The notes under the pieces are model-generated. The model was not told where the DNA came from. It searched no databases and saw only the letters and a program-made list of their open reading frames with translations. From NCBI GenBank assembly GCA_016987375.1, contig PJRA01000343.1, positions 64,226 through 79,567 on the forward strand: DNA of 15,342 bases, given 5' to 3'. The stretch comes from Brachionus koreanus (Eukaryota; Rotifera; Eurotatoria; Ploima; Brachionidae). The translations under genes were made by a program, and so were the position numbers. This document shows, in pieces, positions 9,020-15,342 of this stretch (within the stretch, counting starts at the first letter, position 1; each line of letters opens with the position of its first letter).

Positions 9020-9535
9020 AAATATGACATGAATTTTGATAAATGCAAGGTGATGTGAGTTGCTGATAATAAAAAAAAATGGTCAACCCGAATTTTGAAA
9101 TTGTGAACAATGCTCAGATGATTGTAAAAGACTTATCCAAGAGCACATTTGGAATATGCTGTACAAGCGTGGTGTCCTTACAAAAGCAAGGATATCAAGT
9201 GTTTAGAAATGGTTCAAAGAAGGGCTACGAAATCTTTACATCATCTCAGTTATATGACATATGAGAAGAGATAGAGTTTTATGGCTGCAAAAATTGTCTG
9301 AGAGGAGGGAAAGAGGATACATGATACAGGTGTTTATATTCGTTTCATACAAACATTCCGATATTGGTCCATTAGAGCTGATTCACATGGTTTAAGCCAG
9401 CAACGAACAAATAGGATAAAAAGAGAAATTTTTTTCACAAATTGGAGTGGTGAGGTAATTTTTAAGTCTTTTCAAAGGCAAGTCAACAACTTAAATACTT
9501 TCGAGCTGAATAAAACAAAGAATAAAAATCATTAA
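9020..9535 (+). pseudogene. CR1-like reverse transcriptase, C-terminal remnant
   Basis: The signature is spread over several frames. MNFDKCKVM (9029-9055) is the conserved post-palm motif, broken by TGA at 9056. A deletion follows, then HLEYAVQAWCPYKSKDIK and LEMVQRRATKSL from about 9146 to a TAG at 9272, the classic PHLEYAVQVW block of CR1-type thumb regions. Another shift gives LSERRERGYMIQVF (about 9292-9340) and then HGLSQQRTNRIKREIFFTN (about 9385-9445), ending with FKSFQRQVNNLN and TAA at 9533-9535. A chance frame at 9079-9264 overlaps it; only its first part (a VKDL motif) may be genuine. The element is heavily decayed and inactive, and belongs to the same broad type as 10378-11230 but is far too divergent to be a recent duplicate. 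Confidence 0.72.
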
Positions 9536-9959
9536 TTTAAGTTAATTCTTTTTAAATTAAATTTTTTAAAATAATCTAAAATTTTCAAGAGTTCTAAAAA
9601 TTTAGCTATTTTTGTTTAACTAATTAGAAAAAACTATCGTTTAAAATTAAAACTATTAAAGTATTAAAACTGTACATTTAAAAACTCAAAAAGAAGTAAT
9701 TTTAGAGTCATTTCAAAGTCAAGTCAAGACTTGAATTTTAAAATATTTTTTGTCTTGACAAAAGGAAAATATTTTACACTAAACACTAGAAAGTCTATGT
9801 TCATTTTTAGACCTTGTTAAAATAGATAAATTTTTTTTGATTTTTACTCTCTTTGAACTCGTTCAATAAAAAATTAGCTTTAAATTTTGTATATTCATTT
9901 TAAATCTTATCTAGAAGTTTTTAGATTGTTTACTGGAATATTTTGGAAAAAATTTCGAT
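9536..9959. other. AT-rich spacer with one GTCAAGTCAAG motif
   Basis: No gene seen. At 9717-9737 the sequence TCAAAGTCAAGTCAAGACTTG matches, on the other strand, the subterminal motif of the hAT-type MITE at 14330-14689 (GACTTGACTTGACTTTT). This might be a scrap of the same family, but no ends could be found. Confidence 0.35.
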
Positions 9960-10298
9960 GATATAAAATTCCAAAACATGAAATTTTGATAAAACGCTTC
10001 ACAAACATATTTAACTTGGTTACAGCTTTGGAAAAATACTATTATTTTCTGATTCAAATAGAAATAATAATAAATGACCATAAAAACTGATTTTATGGTG
10101 TGCATCACATACAACATAATTTTGTATTAAATTCTGAAGTGTGCTTACTGAAGAGTCCTCATGGTAATACACAAATGTTGGATTTCTTAAACTTAGACGA
10201 GCCAAATCTTTGATCGATTTGATCTGAGTAGAAGAAAAAAGCATTGTTTGTCTGTTCCGTGGTAAATTTTCAATAATGTATTTTTTTATTTTATTCGA
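9960..10298 (-). pseudogene. Fragment of DDX10/Dbp4-type DEAD-box RNA helicase
   Basis: The intact protein is a nucleolar helicase for ribosomal RNA maturation. The frame from about 10298 reads KKYIIENLPRNRQTMLFSST then QIKSIKDLARLSLRNP, which is helicase motif III (normally SAT, here SST) with its flanks. It continues with NYVVCDAHHKISF, the start of the second helicase domain. A one-base shift near 10100 moves to a frame with NQKIIVFFQSCNQVKYVCEAFY, the motif IV region; the match fades after about 9980. IIENLP, SxxTKSxKDLARLSL and the VFFxSCxxVKY block together point to DDX10/Dbp4 rather than other DEAD-box proteins. Only about 110 of roughly 800 residues are present, with no splice sites visible, and retroelement remains lie on both sides. 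I take it as a host-gene fragment moved here. Confidence 0.72.
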
Positions 10299-10377
10299 TT
10301 TTATCTTTCGGAAAGAGGAGGTTTCAGGTGAATCAATTTCAATTTTGAAAAAAAAATTATCTCATCATTCAATGGTG

Positions 10378-10793
10378 TTAATCTACTAATAGTAGTAGTA
10401 ATAGAAGTAGTAGTAGTTCCTGTTGCGACACATAACATGTAGAGTGTCTGAGCCCATCACCGCCGATAGACCGTGTAGAGCTGTAGCAGCCGTTTCTATT
10501 GAATTTATCCAAAGCCTTTTTAAAACTAGCAGTTGACATAGATTTCACCACATTTTCTGGCAACTTATTCCAATGCGGAACCTTACCCTTTTGTTTGAAA
10601 AAATACATGTCTGGCACTTACTGCAGCTGCAAAAACTTTCTCTCTGGACTCTTATGCTATTTGCTCTCAACGCGCCAGCTGTACCCTTGTTTTCTGATCT
10701 TTTCACTAGATTCATGACCAAGCCTACCTTTTCTATTCCATTCACAAATTTCTACATTTCAATCAAGTCCCCTCTCACTCTTCTTTCACTTAG
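10378..10793 (-). pseudogene. CR1-like reverse transcriptase C-terminus (3' part)
   Basis: Reading from 10793: LSERRVRGDLIEM, a TAG, then KFVNGIEKVGLVMNLVKRSE and TAGALRANSIRVQRESF, a frameshift near 10620-10640, and MYFFKQKGKVPHWNKLPENV followed by SFKKALDKF. This is the standard end of CR1-type proteins (RGDLIEMFKIVNG, then FFxxRVxxxWNxLPxxVV, then FKxxLDxF). After it the frame runs through the element's own 3' sequence into a CTA microsatellite. It joins the part at 11050-11230 once the intervening insertion is removed. Confidence 0.8.
10383..10417 (-). repeat. CTA/TTA microsatellite, 3' tail of the CR1-like element
   Basis: On the minus strand the element ends in imperfect CTACTACTACTTCTATTACT repeats. 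CR1-type elements characteristically end in a short tandem repeat rather than poly(A), so this marks the 3' terminus and gives the orientation independently of the protein. Confidence 0.7.
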
Positions 10794-11049
10794 CTTTCAC
10801 TACGCTAACCCTGTGGTGTAGCAACCACAAGAGCAGATATGGTTCTGCTCTCAATATGCTTTTCACATATTTACTTACACAACTAAATTTAATATTTTGT
10901 CTTATGCACAGCTATTTACAAAACTTTAGTCTCACCAACTCTTGGATCTAAGCCTAGTAGAATAATATATTTAAACTCTATGTACAAGCTATATTTAAAC
11001 TCTATTTACAAGCTATCTACATTTTAATTTGACCCGGTAAGAGTACCTT
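10794..11049. mobile_element. Unclassified insertion splitting the CR1-like reverse transcriptase
   Basis: The protein homology stops after LGLT (near 11050) and resumes at LSERR (near 10793), so about 255 bp is extra. The insert starts with a G/C-richer head (about 10800-10850) holding two adjacent hairpins, GTGGT/ACCAC and AGAGCAG/CTGCTCT, with GTGGTGTAGCAACC and GGTTCTGCTCTC, which faintly recall the A and B boxes of a tRNA-derived SINE. The rest is AT-rich with a 24-bp tandem duplication. I could not find a target duplication, so the SINE reading is a guess. Confidence 0.4.
10967..11014. repeat. Two tandem copies of a 24-bp unit
   Basis: Units at 10967-10990 and 10991-11014 begin ATATTTAAACTCTA and end TACAAGCT, differing at one position. 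They lie inside the insertion that splits the reverse transcriptase. Confidence 0.8.
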
Positions 11050-11230
11050 AGATAGGATAGAACAATTGTCAGTCCTAAATTCGTAACCTCATTTCGTACG
11101 ACATGTTTCTTAGTGACAAAGGTATTTTTGTTGTCCTCTCTTGCACCTTTTCCAAAGCATTTACATCCCTTTTCGTACTTGGATTCCAAACCTGCACTTC
11201 GTATTCTAGATGAGGTCTCACCATGGGTTA
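11050..11230 (-). pseudogene. CR1-like reverse transcriptase, thumb region (5' part)
   Basis: From the ATG at 11224 the frame reads MVRPHLEYEVQVWNPSTKRD, then ALEKVQERTTKIPLSLRNMS and YEMRLRI to a TAG; a one-base correction then gives LGLT. This is the PHLEYAVQVWNP block of CR1-type reverse transcriptases. It is the same copy as 10378-10793, separated by an insertion. The palm domain that should precede it is missing, consistent with 5' truncation. Confidence 0.8.
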
Positions 11231-11496
11231 GTTGATTTATTTCTTCATCAATCTGCTTCCAAACAGGAACTTTTTTTTCAAAGTTTGTTTGAGCTTTAGA
11301 ATTTTAAGTACTCATTTTTTAAAATAAAAAATTTAAAAAATTTTTATTTATAAATTAAGTTAACATTTAAACGTTTGGAAATACTAAAATACAAACTTGT
11401 AAATAAGTTTAGTTATACTTAAAAATACAAAATTAAAAGATTAAATTTTCTATGAATACAGATTTTAAGATTTTTAGGTGATTCTACAACAAAAGA
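11231..11496. other. AT-rich spacer
   Basis: No frame, repeat or structured element was recognised between the minus-strand CR1-like remnant and the plus-strand RTE-like remnant. Confidence 0.45.
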
Positions 11497-12150
11497 ACCA
11501 AGCTTGACTTTGCGGATGATTTGGTGTTAATATCTAGTACAGAAGAACATAAGAAGACACAAGATTTGGCGACCAAAGCTAAACCAGCTGGGCTCGAAAT
11601 AAATGTTGCCAAAACGAAAGTTTTGTACATAAACACAAAATTGGAAACCCCGATCTCCATTAATGATTCACAAGTTGAGTCTGTAAACGAATTTACATAC
11701 TTAGGAAGCACCATTAGTACAGCAATGGGAGCAAAAAGAGACATTAAGAAAAGACTTGCTAAACCAAAGATTAGCTTTGCTAGACTTCGACCAGCATGGA
11801 AATCAACCAGCAATAGCAAGGAAACAAGACTCATACTGTATAAAATAACAATATAAACTATATAAAAGAACAATTTCAGAGGCATTAAGTCAATACATTA
11901 AGAACTAGAGATTGTGATGGCTTGGACATGTACTTAGAATGAAAGAAAAAAGAATACCAAAAAAGGCCTTTAATGGACACCACAATGGCGACGTAAGGTA
12001 GGAAGACCAGCAGTAACATAGTGGTCAACAATCATGAAAGAGCTCACCGAAATGGGAATGACATAAGGAGAAGCGAAGGGTGAAGGCGAATGATCGACTT
12101 GAGTAGAAATCAAAAGTAATGAACCTTTGCTCCACAAGGAGTGGAAAAAA
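11497..12150 (+). pseudogene. RTE-like non-LTR reverse transcriptase fragment
   Basis: The fragment begins just before the catalytic site: LDFADDLVLISSTEEH, with both Asp intact (FADD at 11509-11520). It continues with GLEINVAKTKVLYINTKLE, EFTYLGSTIST and FARLRPAWKS to a TAA at about 11856; these are the palm D/E motifs and thumb of RTE-type enzymes. After some damage, WLGHVLRMKEKRIPKKAF (about 11918-11970) and, one frame over, WTPQWRRKVGRPAVT then KELTEMGMT and NDRLE lead to about 12150, the typical WLGHVxRM and GRPxxTW C-terminal domain. Three stops in the last part (TAG, TAA, TAG) fall where relatives usually have Trp. Everything N-terminal to FADD is absent. The element is dead. Confidence 0.82.
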
Positions 12151-12222
12151 AAGAACTTCAAAAGTCTTTTACAGACTCAAATTTATTTGATTTATAATTA
12201 GTTAGGATTAATTTAGAAATAT

Positions 12223-12558
12223 ATTAGATGGGTTTTGTGAAATTTAGTACAATTGAACAGAAAAAAATGTTAAAAATTCTTATAACTTTTCTCTCATGAG
12301 TCAAAAGCAAGTTCTGTAAATGCAACGTGGTGCAACATTCAAGTTGCACTAATATGAAAATTCTGAAAAAACTCTGCAAACTTAGCAAAACTAAAATTTG
12401 GACAAATTTGACTATTTTGGTGCAACTAAGTCTGTTGCAGTTTGTTGCACTTAAAGAACTAATCATAAGCCTTCCGAAAAATAGTTATTAGATTTTTTAG
12501 CATTTTTTTGCTGTTCTAACTGTTTAATTTGTACCAAATTTCACAAAACCATTAGATG
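12223..12558. repeat. 8-bp target site duplication ATTAGATG flanking a MITE
   Basis: ATTAGATG occurs at 12223-12230 immediately left of the element and again at 12551-12558 immediately right of it, without mismatch. An exact 8-bp duplication around perfectly placed inverted ends shows that the 320-bp unit between them moved as one piece. Confidence 0.88.
12231..12550. mobile_element. 320-bp MITE with terminal inverted repeats
   Basis: Left end GGTTTTGTGAAATTTAGTAC and right end, read inward, GGTTTTGTGAAATTTGGTAC match at 19 of 20 positions, with similarity continuing to ACAG near base 30. There is no coding capacity; the minus-strand frame at 12224-12466 is incidental. The interior has many TGCAAC or GTTGCA words (for example 12320-12355 and 12420-12450), possible transposase-binding subterminal repeats. 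An 8-bp duplication with ends starting GG fits Merlin-type better than hAT (which starts CAG) or Tc1 (TA duplication), but P-type and others also make 8 bp. An autonomous partner is not in the window. Confidence 0.82.
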
Positions 12559-12970
12559 AGGCTTAGATTTTGTTTCTTTTTTTTTGCCTTAGTCTTAAAT
12601 TAATTTTTAATAGAAAATTTTAATTTTTAAAAAAATCCAAAATATTTTTTTATAACTATTTATTAGCAAATTATTAAAAAACTTATCAAATTTTCTAGAA
12701 TTTAAATATTTTTTTGTTTGTATAATAAAACTTAAGTGAACAATCTTCTTGTTTGGAAACACTTATTAGTCTTTGTATTTATAATGGATCATCTATGATT
12801 TAAAAAACAAATTTGATTAACATACTTCTTCAACCATAAATAATCAAGAATCAAAAAAGTCTGTATTTAAAAAAATTATTCAATTTCATGGCTAATTCAC
12901 AGACTAGTGGCCAAAATAAATGTTCATTTTTTTAATAATTCTGAAAGTATCATATCTGATTAACGAACAT
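12559..12970. other. AT-rich spacer between inverted MITE copies
   Basis: No protein-like frame was seen. This is the loop that would separate the two inverted MITE copies if they paired. Confidence 0.5.
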
Positions 12971-13208
12971 ACTTAGTTGCACCAAAGTCTGTTAATAATG
13001 TGCAAAGCCTCTGCAAAATGCACGATAGTCAAATTTGTCCAAATTTCAATTCTGCTTAGTATGCAGTTTTTTCAGAATTTTCATAATAGTGCAACTTTGA
13101 ATGTTACACCATATTGCATTTACAGAACTTGCTTTTGACTTATAAAAAAAAAGTTATTCGAATTTTCAACATTTTGTTCTGTTCTAATGTACTAAATTTC
13201 ACAAAATC
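12971..13208 (-). mobile_element. Second, partial MITE copy in inverted orientation
   Basis: Read on the minus strand from 13208, GATTTTGTGAAATTTAGTAC, then CAAAAGCAAGTTCTGTAAAT, GAAAATTCTGAAAAAACT, AATTTGGACAAATTTGACTA and GGTGCAACTAAGT follow the same order as in the 12231 copy. It has an additional segment of about 40 bases (about 12985-13025) before GGTGCAACTAAGT, and the other terminus is not found, so this copy is truncated or rearranged. It is more diverged from the intact copy than the intact copy's two ends are from each other, so it is probably older or from a sister subfamily. Confidence 0.78.
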
Positions 13209-14237
13209 AAAAAAAAATGAAAATAAAGAGAAAGTAAAAATTGGAAAAATATAAATTCTTAAAATTTTTATAATTTTTAATTTCAATTATTTCTAATTTG
13301 GTTTTAGTTTTATTTACAAAATAATCAAAAACTAAATAATCAATTTCAAATTGAAAATTTACTTCAATTCTGAAAAGCAGTGGGTTCTTTAAAACAAGAA
13401 GATTTAAAAATTTTATAATTTGTCCAATTCTTTTATAAAATTTTTTTCTGTCTAAATAATTTATATTTTTTATGCATTTTTTTGATTTACTTTTTTTTTT
13501 TGGTTTTATTTATTAAAGGTACTATTTTATCAAAATAAGCACTCAATTATAATTCAACTTGATTTTTTAAATCAATTTATCATGAAAATTATTTATTTTA
13601 TTTTTTTTTTTAATCTAAAAAATGACTGTAAAATTATTTGATAACAAAATAATAAACAATTAAAATAAAATTCAAACAAAGCATTATATGCATATTTATT
13701 TTAATTCAATCGAGTTAAAATAAACATTTATTAAATAATAATAATAATAATAATTTATTTTATATAACCAAAAATAATGAAAATTTAAAAAAAAGAATTT
13801 TTTCATTGCCTTTTTATCTTGAGAAATAATTAGACAATATTATCAATTATGTTAGAACAAAAAAATTAAAGAAGTCTGTGTCGTGTTTTGAATAACCAAA
13901 TACTCGGTAATGCCACAAAAAAATAATTGAACAAAAAGTTGAAGTAGCTCTCAGTTCTCATGCAACATATGTATACATTTTCCTTTAAAAAAATGATTAG
14001 TTTTATGATTTTTTAAAAGAATAATTGAATAAATTTAGTCAAAGTAAAAGGATTGTCTAACTTCTTTTAATTTTTTATTTCTAAATTTGTTTAATCTATA
14101 AAAAATTTAATGAAACAAATACGAGTCCAAAAAAGCTTTTGATTTAATTTAATTAAAGAAAAGTCTAATAAGGTTAATTAGCCTTTGATTTAATAGAACC
14201 TAAAACTAAAGTCAGAACATGGGTCATTTTCCTATTT
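13209..14237. other. AT-rich stretch with an AAT microsatellite
   Basis: No gene was seen. Seven AAT units at 13734-13754 form a perfect microsatellite. The left end of the Tc1-like element that follows should lie here or have been deleted; I looked for a reverse complement of its right end (CAGTGTGTTGCAAAAG) and did not find one. Confidence 0.5.
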
Positions 14238-14321
14238 GCCCCTTAGATTTTTCAACAAGATGGCGCTTCGGTATATACCGCTTACTCAGTACGCGACTGG
14301 TTCAGAGAACTGAAAATTTAA

Positions 14322-14697
14322 GTTCTGTCCAGACTTGTTCAAAAAAAAGTCTTTTGACTTGACTTTAAATTTGACTTTTTAATAATTATTAGTTTGTAAT
14401 AATCTTTAAAAAATATATTATTTAAGGAACAAACAAAGTTTTAAAAACTTTAAATATATAGTTAAGCTAAAAAGAATATAGGATATCTAACAATACTTTT
14501 GATTCTTATAAATGAAGCTATAAGTTTTGTACTGGCTTATGAAAAAGGAATTGTCTTTTATAATTAAACTCAAACAAAATTAGCATAAGGTCTATTTACA
14601 AAAAATAAAAACTTGAAAGCGACATCTCTGATCATCTCAAATCAAAAGACTTGACTTGACTTTTATTTTATGACTTTTGCACAACTCTGGTTCTGCT
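14322..14697. repeat. Imperfect 8-bp target duplication of the hAT-type MITE
   Basis: GTTCTGTC at 14322-14329 precedes the element and GTTCTGCT at 14690-14697 follows it, matching at six of eight positions. Eight bases is the standard hAT duplication. The reading across it, KI-stop-VL before and VLLWSA after, shows that the host codons were duplicated at this point. Confidence 0.75.
14330..14689. mobile_element. 360-bp hAT-type MITE nested in the Tc1-like gene
   Basis: Ends are CAGACTTGTTCAAAA (left) and, read inward from the right, CAGAGTTGTGCAAAA: 13 of 15 match and both begin CAG, as hAT ends do. Next to each end are GTCTTTTGACTTGAC-type words, probable subterminal binding motifs. No protein frame is present, so it must have been moved by an enzyme encoded elsewhere. 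The element is younger than the Tc1-like gene it interrupts. Confidence 0.82.
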
Positions 14698-14918
14698 ATG
14701 GTCTGCGCGTTCACCACAGAACAGAGACAATAGTCATCTATAGTTATTTACTTATATGCTAAAATGTTAAACACTAAATTAACCTCTATTATGCATTTTA
14801 GGTTTTACACAAAAAGTGGTTAAAGATTCCAACTGAGTTTGAGAAAAAATTTATTGAATCTATGCCAAAAAGAGTTTTGGCTTGTTATAACCCTAAAGGC
14901 GGTTATTTCAAATACTAA

Positions 14919-14952
14919 ATTGTAAAAATTTCGAAACTTTTGCAACACACTG
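14919..14952 (+). mobile_element. Right terminal end of the Tc1-like element
   Basis: After the transposase stop the sequence runs to TTTTGCAACACACTG at 14952 followed by TA. Ending in CACTG next to TA is the Tc1 hallmark (CAGTG at the start of each inverted repeat, TA duplicated on insertion). Its left partner was not found. Confidence 0.7.
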
Positions 14953-14970
14953 TATTATTTATTGCAATAA

Positions 14971-15342
14971 AATACCGATGGCATTCATCCATATGTACCT
15001 AAAGAGTGTAGTTATGTATTATGTGAACTGTTGTCTTAATTGTTTAAATTATCATACGAGTCTAGCATGATACCAGCGTGTTGGAAAAGAACAAATCTTA
15101 CTCCAGTCTACAAGAAGAAAATTGGTAAAACAAATCCTGAAAACTACCGTCCAATAGCCTTGTTATCGATACTAATAAAATTAATGGAGAAGCTAATAAT
15201 AAATACTGATCTTCATAGATGATTTATCAGAGCTAGTAAGTCACTTTTGCAAGCTGTTTGCGGATGACAGCAAATTGATTGGTGTCATTAGAAATACAAG
15301 TGATCAAATGCTGATTCAAGATGACATTGACAAGATGGTTGA
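14971..15342 (+). pseudogene. CR1-like reverse transcriptase with internal deletion, runs off the window
   Basis: The first frame reads TDGIHPYVPKECSYVLCELL, a TAA at about 15037, then SYESSMIPACWKRTNLTPVY and NPENYRPIALLSILIKLMEK, the fingers and first palm motifs of CR1/Jockey-type enzymes. At about 15212 the frame shifts by deletion directly to DDLSELVSHFCKLFADDSKL, holding the catalytic Asp pair (FADD), and then RNTSDQMLIQDDIDKMV to the window end. The stretch between, including the PQGSVLGPLLF motif, is missing. Both Asp are intact, but the stop and deletion make the copy inactive. It begins 17 bases after the Tc1-like right end. Confidence 0.82.

Larger units (their letters stand above)
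14238..14918 (+). pseudogene. Tc1-like DDE transposase remnant, interrupted by a hAT-type MITE
   Basis: Tc1-like transposases cut and paste their element at TA sites. Visible parts in order: FQQDGASVYTAYSVRDWFRE (14250-14310), carrying the second catalytic Asp of the DDE triad; LKI-stop-VL running to the MITE; after the MITE, VLLWSARSPQN (14690 onward), the WPAxSPDLNP block with the Asp lost; then a gap, and KWLKIPTEFEKKFIESMPKR followed by NPKGGYFKY and TAA at 14916-14918, the typical C-terminus. The N-terminal helix-turn-helix and first Asp, and the third catalytic Glu with its surroundings, are missing. Inactive before or after the MITE landed. Confidence 0.85.

Noticed and set aside
9079..9264. 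Plus-strand frame of 61 codons as a gene
   Set aside because: The reverse transcriptase block PHLEYAVQxW is in a different frame over most of this stretch, so the frame is largely incidental.
10383..10417. CRISPR-like or functional tandem array
   Set aside because: It is a simple trinucleotide repeat at the end of a LINE, in eukaryotic DNA with no spacers.
10499..10821. Plus-strand frames across 10499-10717 and 10573-10821
   Set aside because: They are antisense to the CR1-like C-terminus on the minus strand and have no family features.
11484..11885. Minus-strand open frame of 133 codons
   Set aside because: It is the antisense shadow of the RTE-like reverse transcriptase on the plus strand, which has clear FADD and YLGSTIST motifs.
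11970..12161. Minus-strand frame of 63 codons
   Set aside because: Antisense to the WTPQWRRKVGRP domain of the RTE-like remnant.
12224..12466. Minus-strand frame of 80 codons
   Set aside because: It lies inside the MITE and starts in its inverted repeat; the second copy does not keep it open.

Overview
The window is very AT-rich eukaryotic DNA with long homopolymer runs and low-complexity stretches. I see no complete, undamaged gene. It looks like an invertebrate intergenic region that collects transposable-element debris. My best guess is a monogonont rotifer such as Brachionus, or a similar AT-rich small metazoan. This rests on the flavour of the non-LTR reverse transcriptases, a family 92 glycosyltransferase gene and Mutator-like SWIM proteins, all read by eye without any search.

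Layout. 1-300: two GC-richer patches that may be the tail of a retroelement cut by the window edge. 1346-2104 (-): an unidentified reading frame with two in-frame TGA codons, followed downstream by a perfect 12-bp hairpin. 2112-3240 (+): the 3' half of a dead non-LTR retrotransposon. 4449-5292 (+): a Mutator-like transposase derivative that keeps the N-terminal zinc-binding region and the C-terminal SWIM finger but has lost the catalytic core. 5436-5560 (+): a short endonuclease fragment of a LINE. 6563-8064 (-): a nearly full-length family 92 glycosyltransferase gene with three disruptions. 9020-9535 (+): a decayed CR1-like reverse transcriptase. 9960-10298 (-): a broken piece of a DDX10/Dbp4-type RNA helicase. 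10378-11230 (-): a second CR1-like reverse transcriptase, split by an insertion of about 255 bp. 11497-12150 (+): an RTE-like reverse transcriptase fragment. 12231-12550: a complete 320-bp MITE with a perfect 8-bp target duplication, with a second inverted partial copy at 12971-13208. 14238-14952 (+): a Tc1-like transposase remnant, itself interrupted by a 360-bp hAT-type MITE. 14971-15342 (+): an internally deleted reverse transcriptase that runs off the window.

The genes do not form a working system. The elements are at different stages of decay and some are nested, which gives a relative insertion history. The two host-derived sequences, the glycosyltransferase and the helicase piece, both look pseudogenised. 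Several coding frames were found only by reading across stops and frameshifts, so their edges are approximate.
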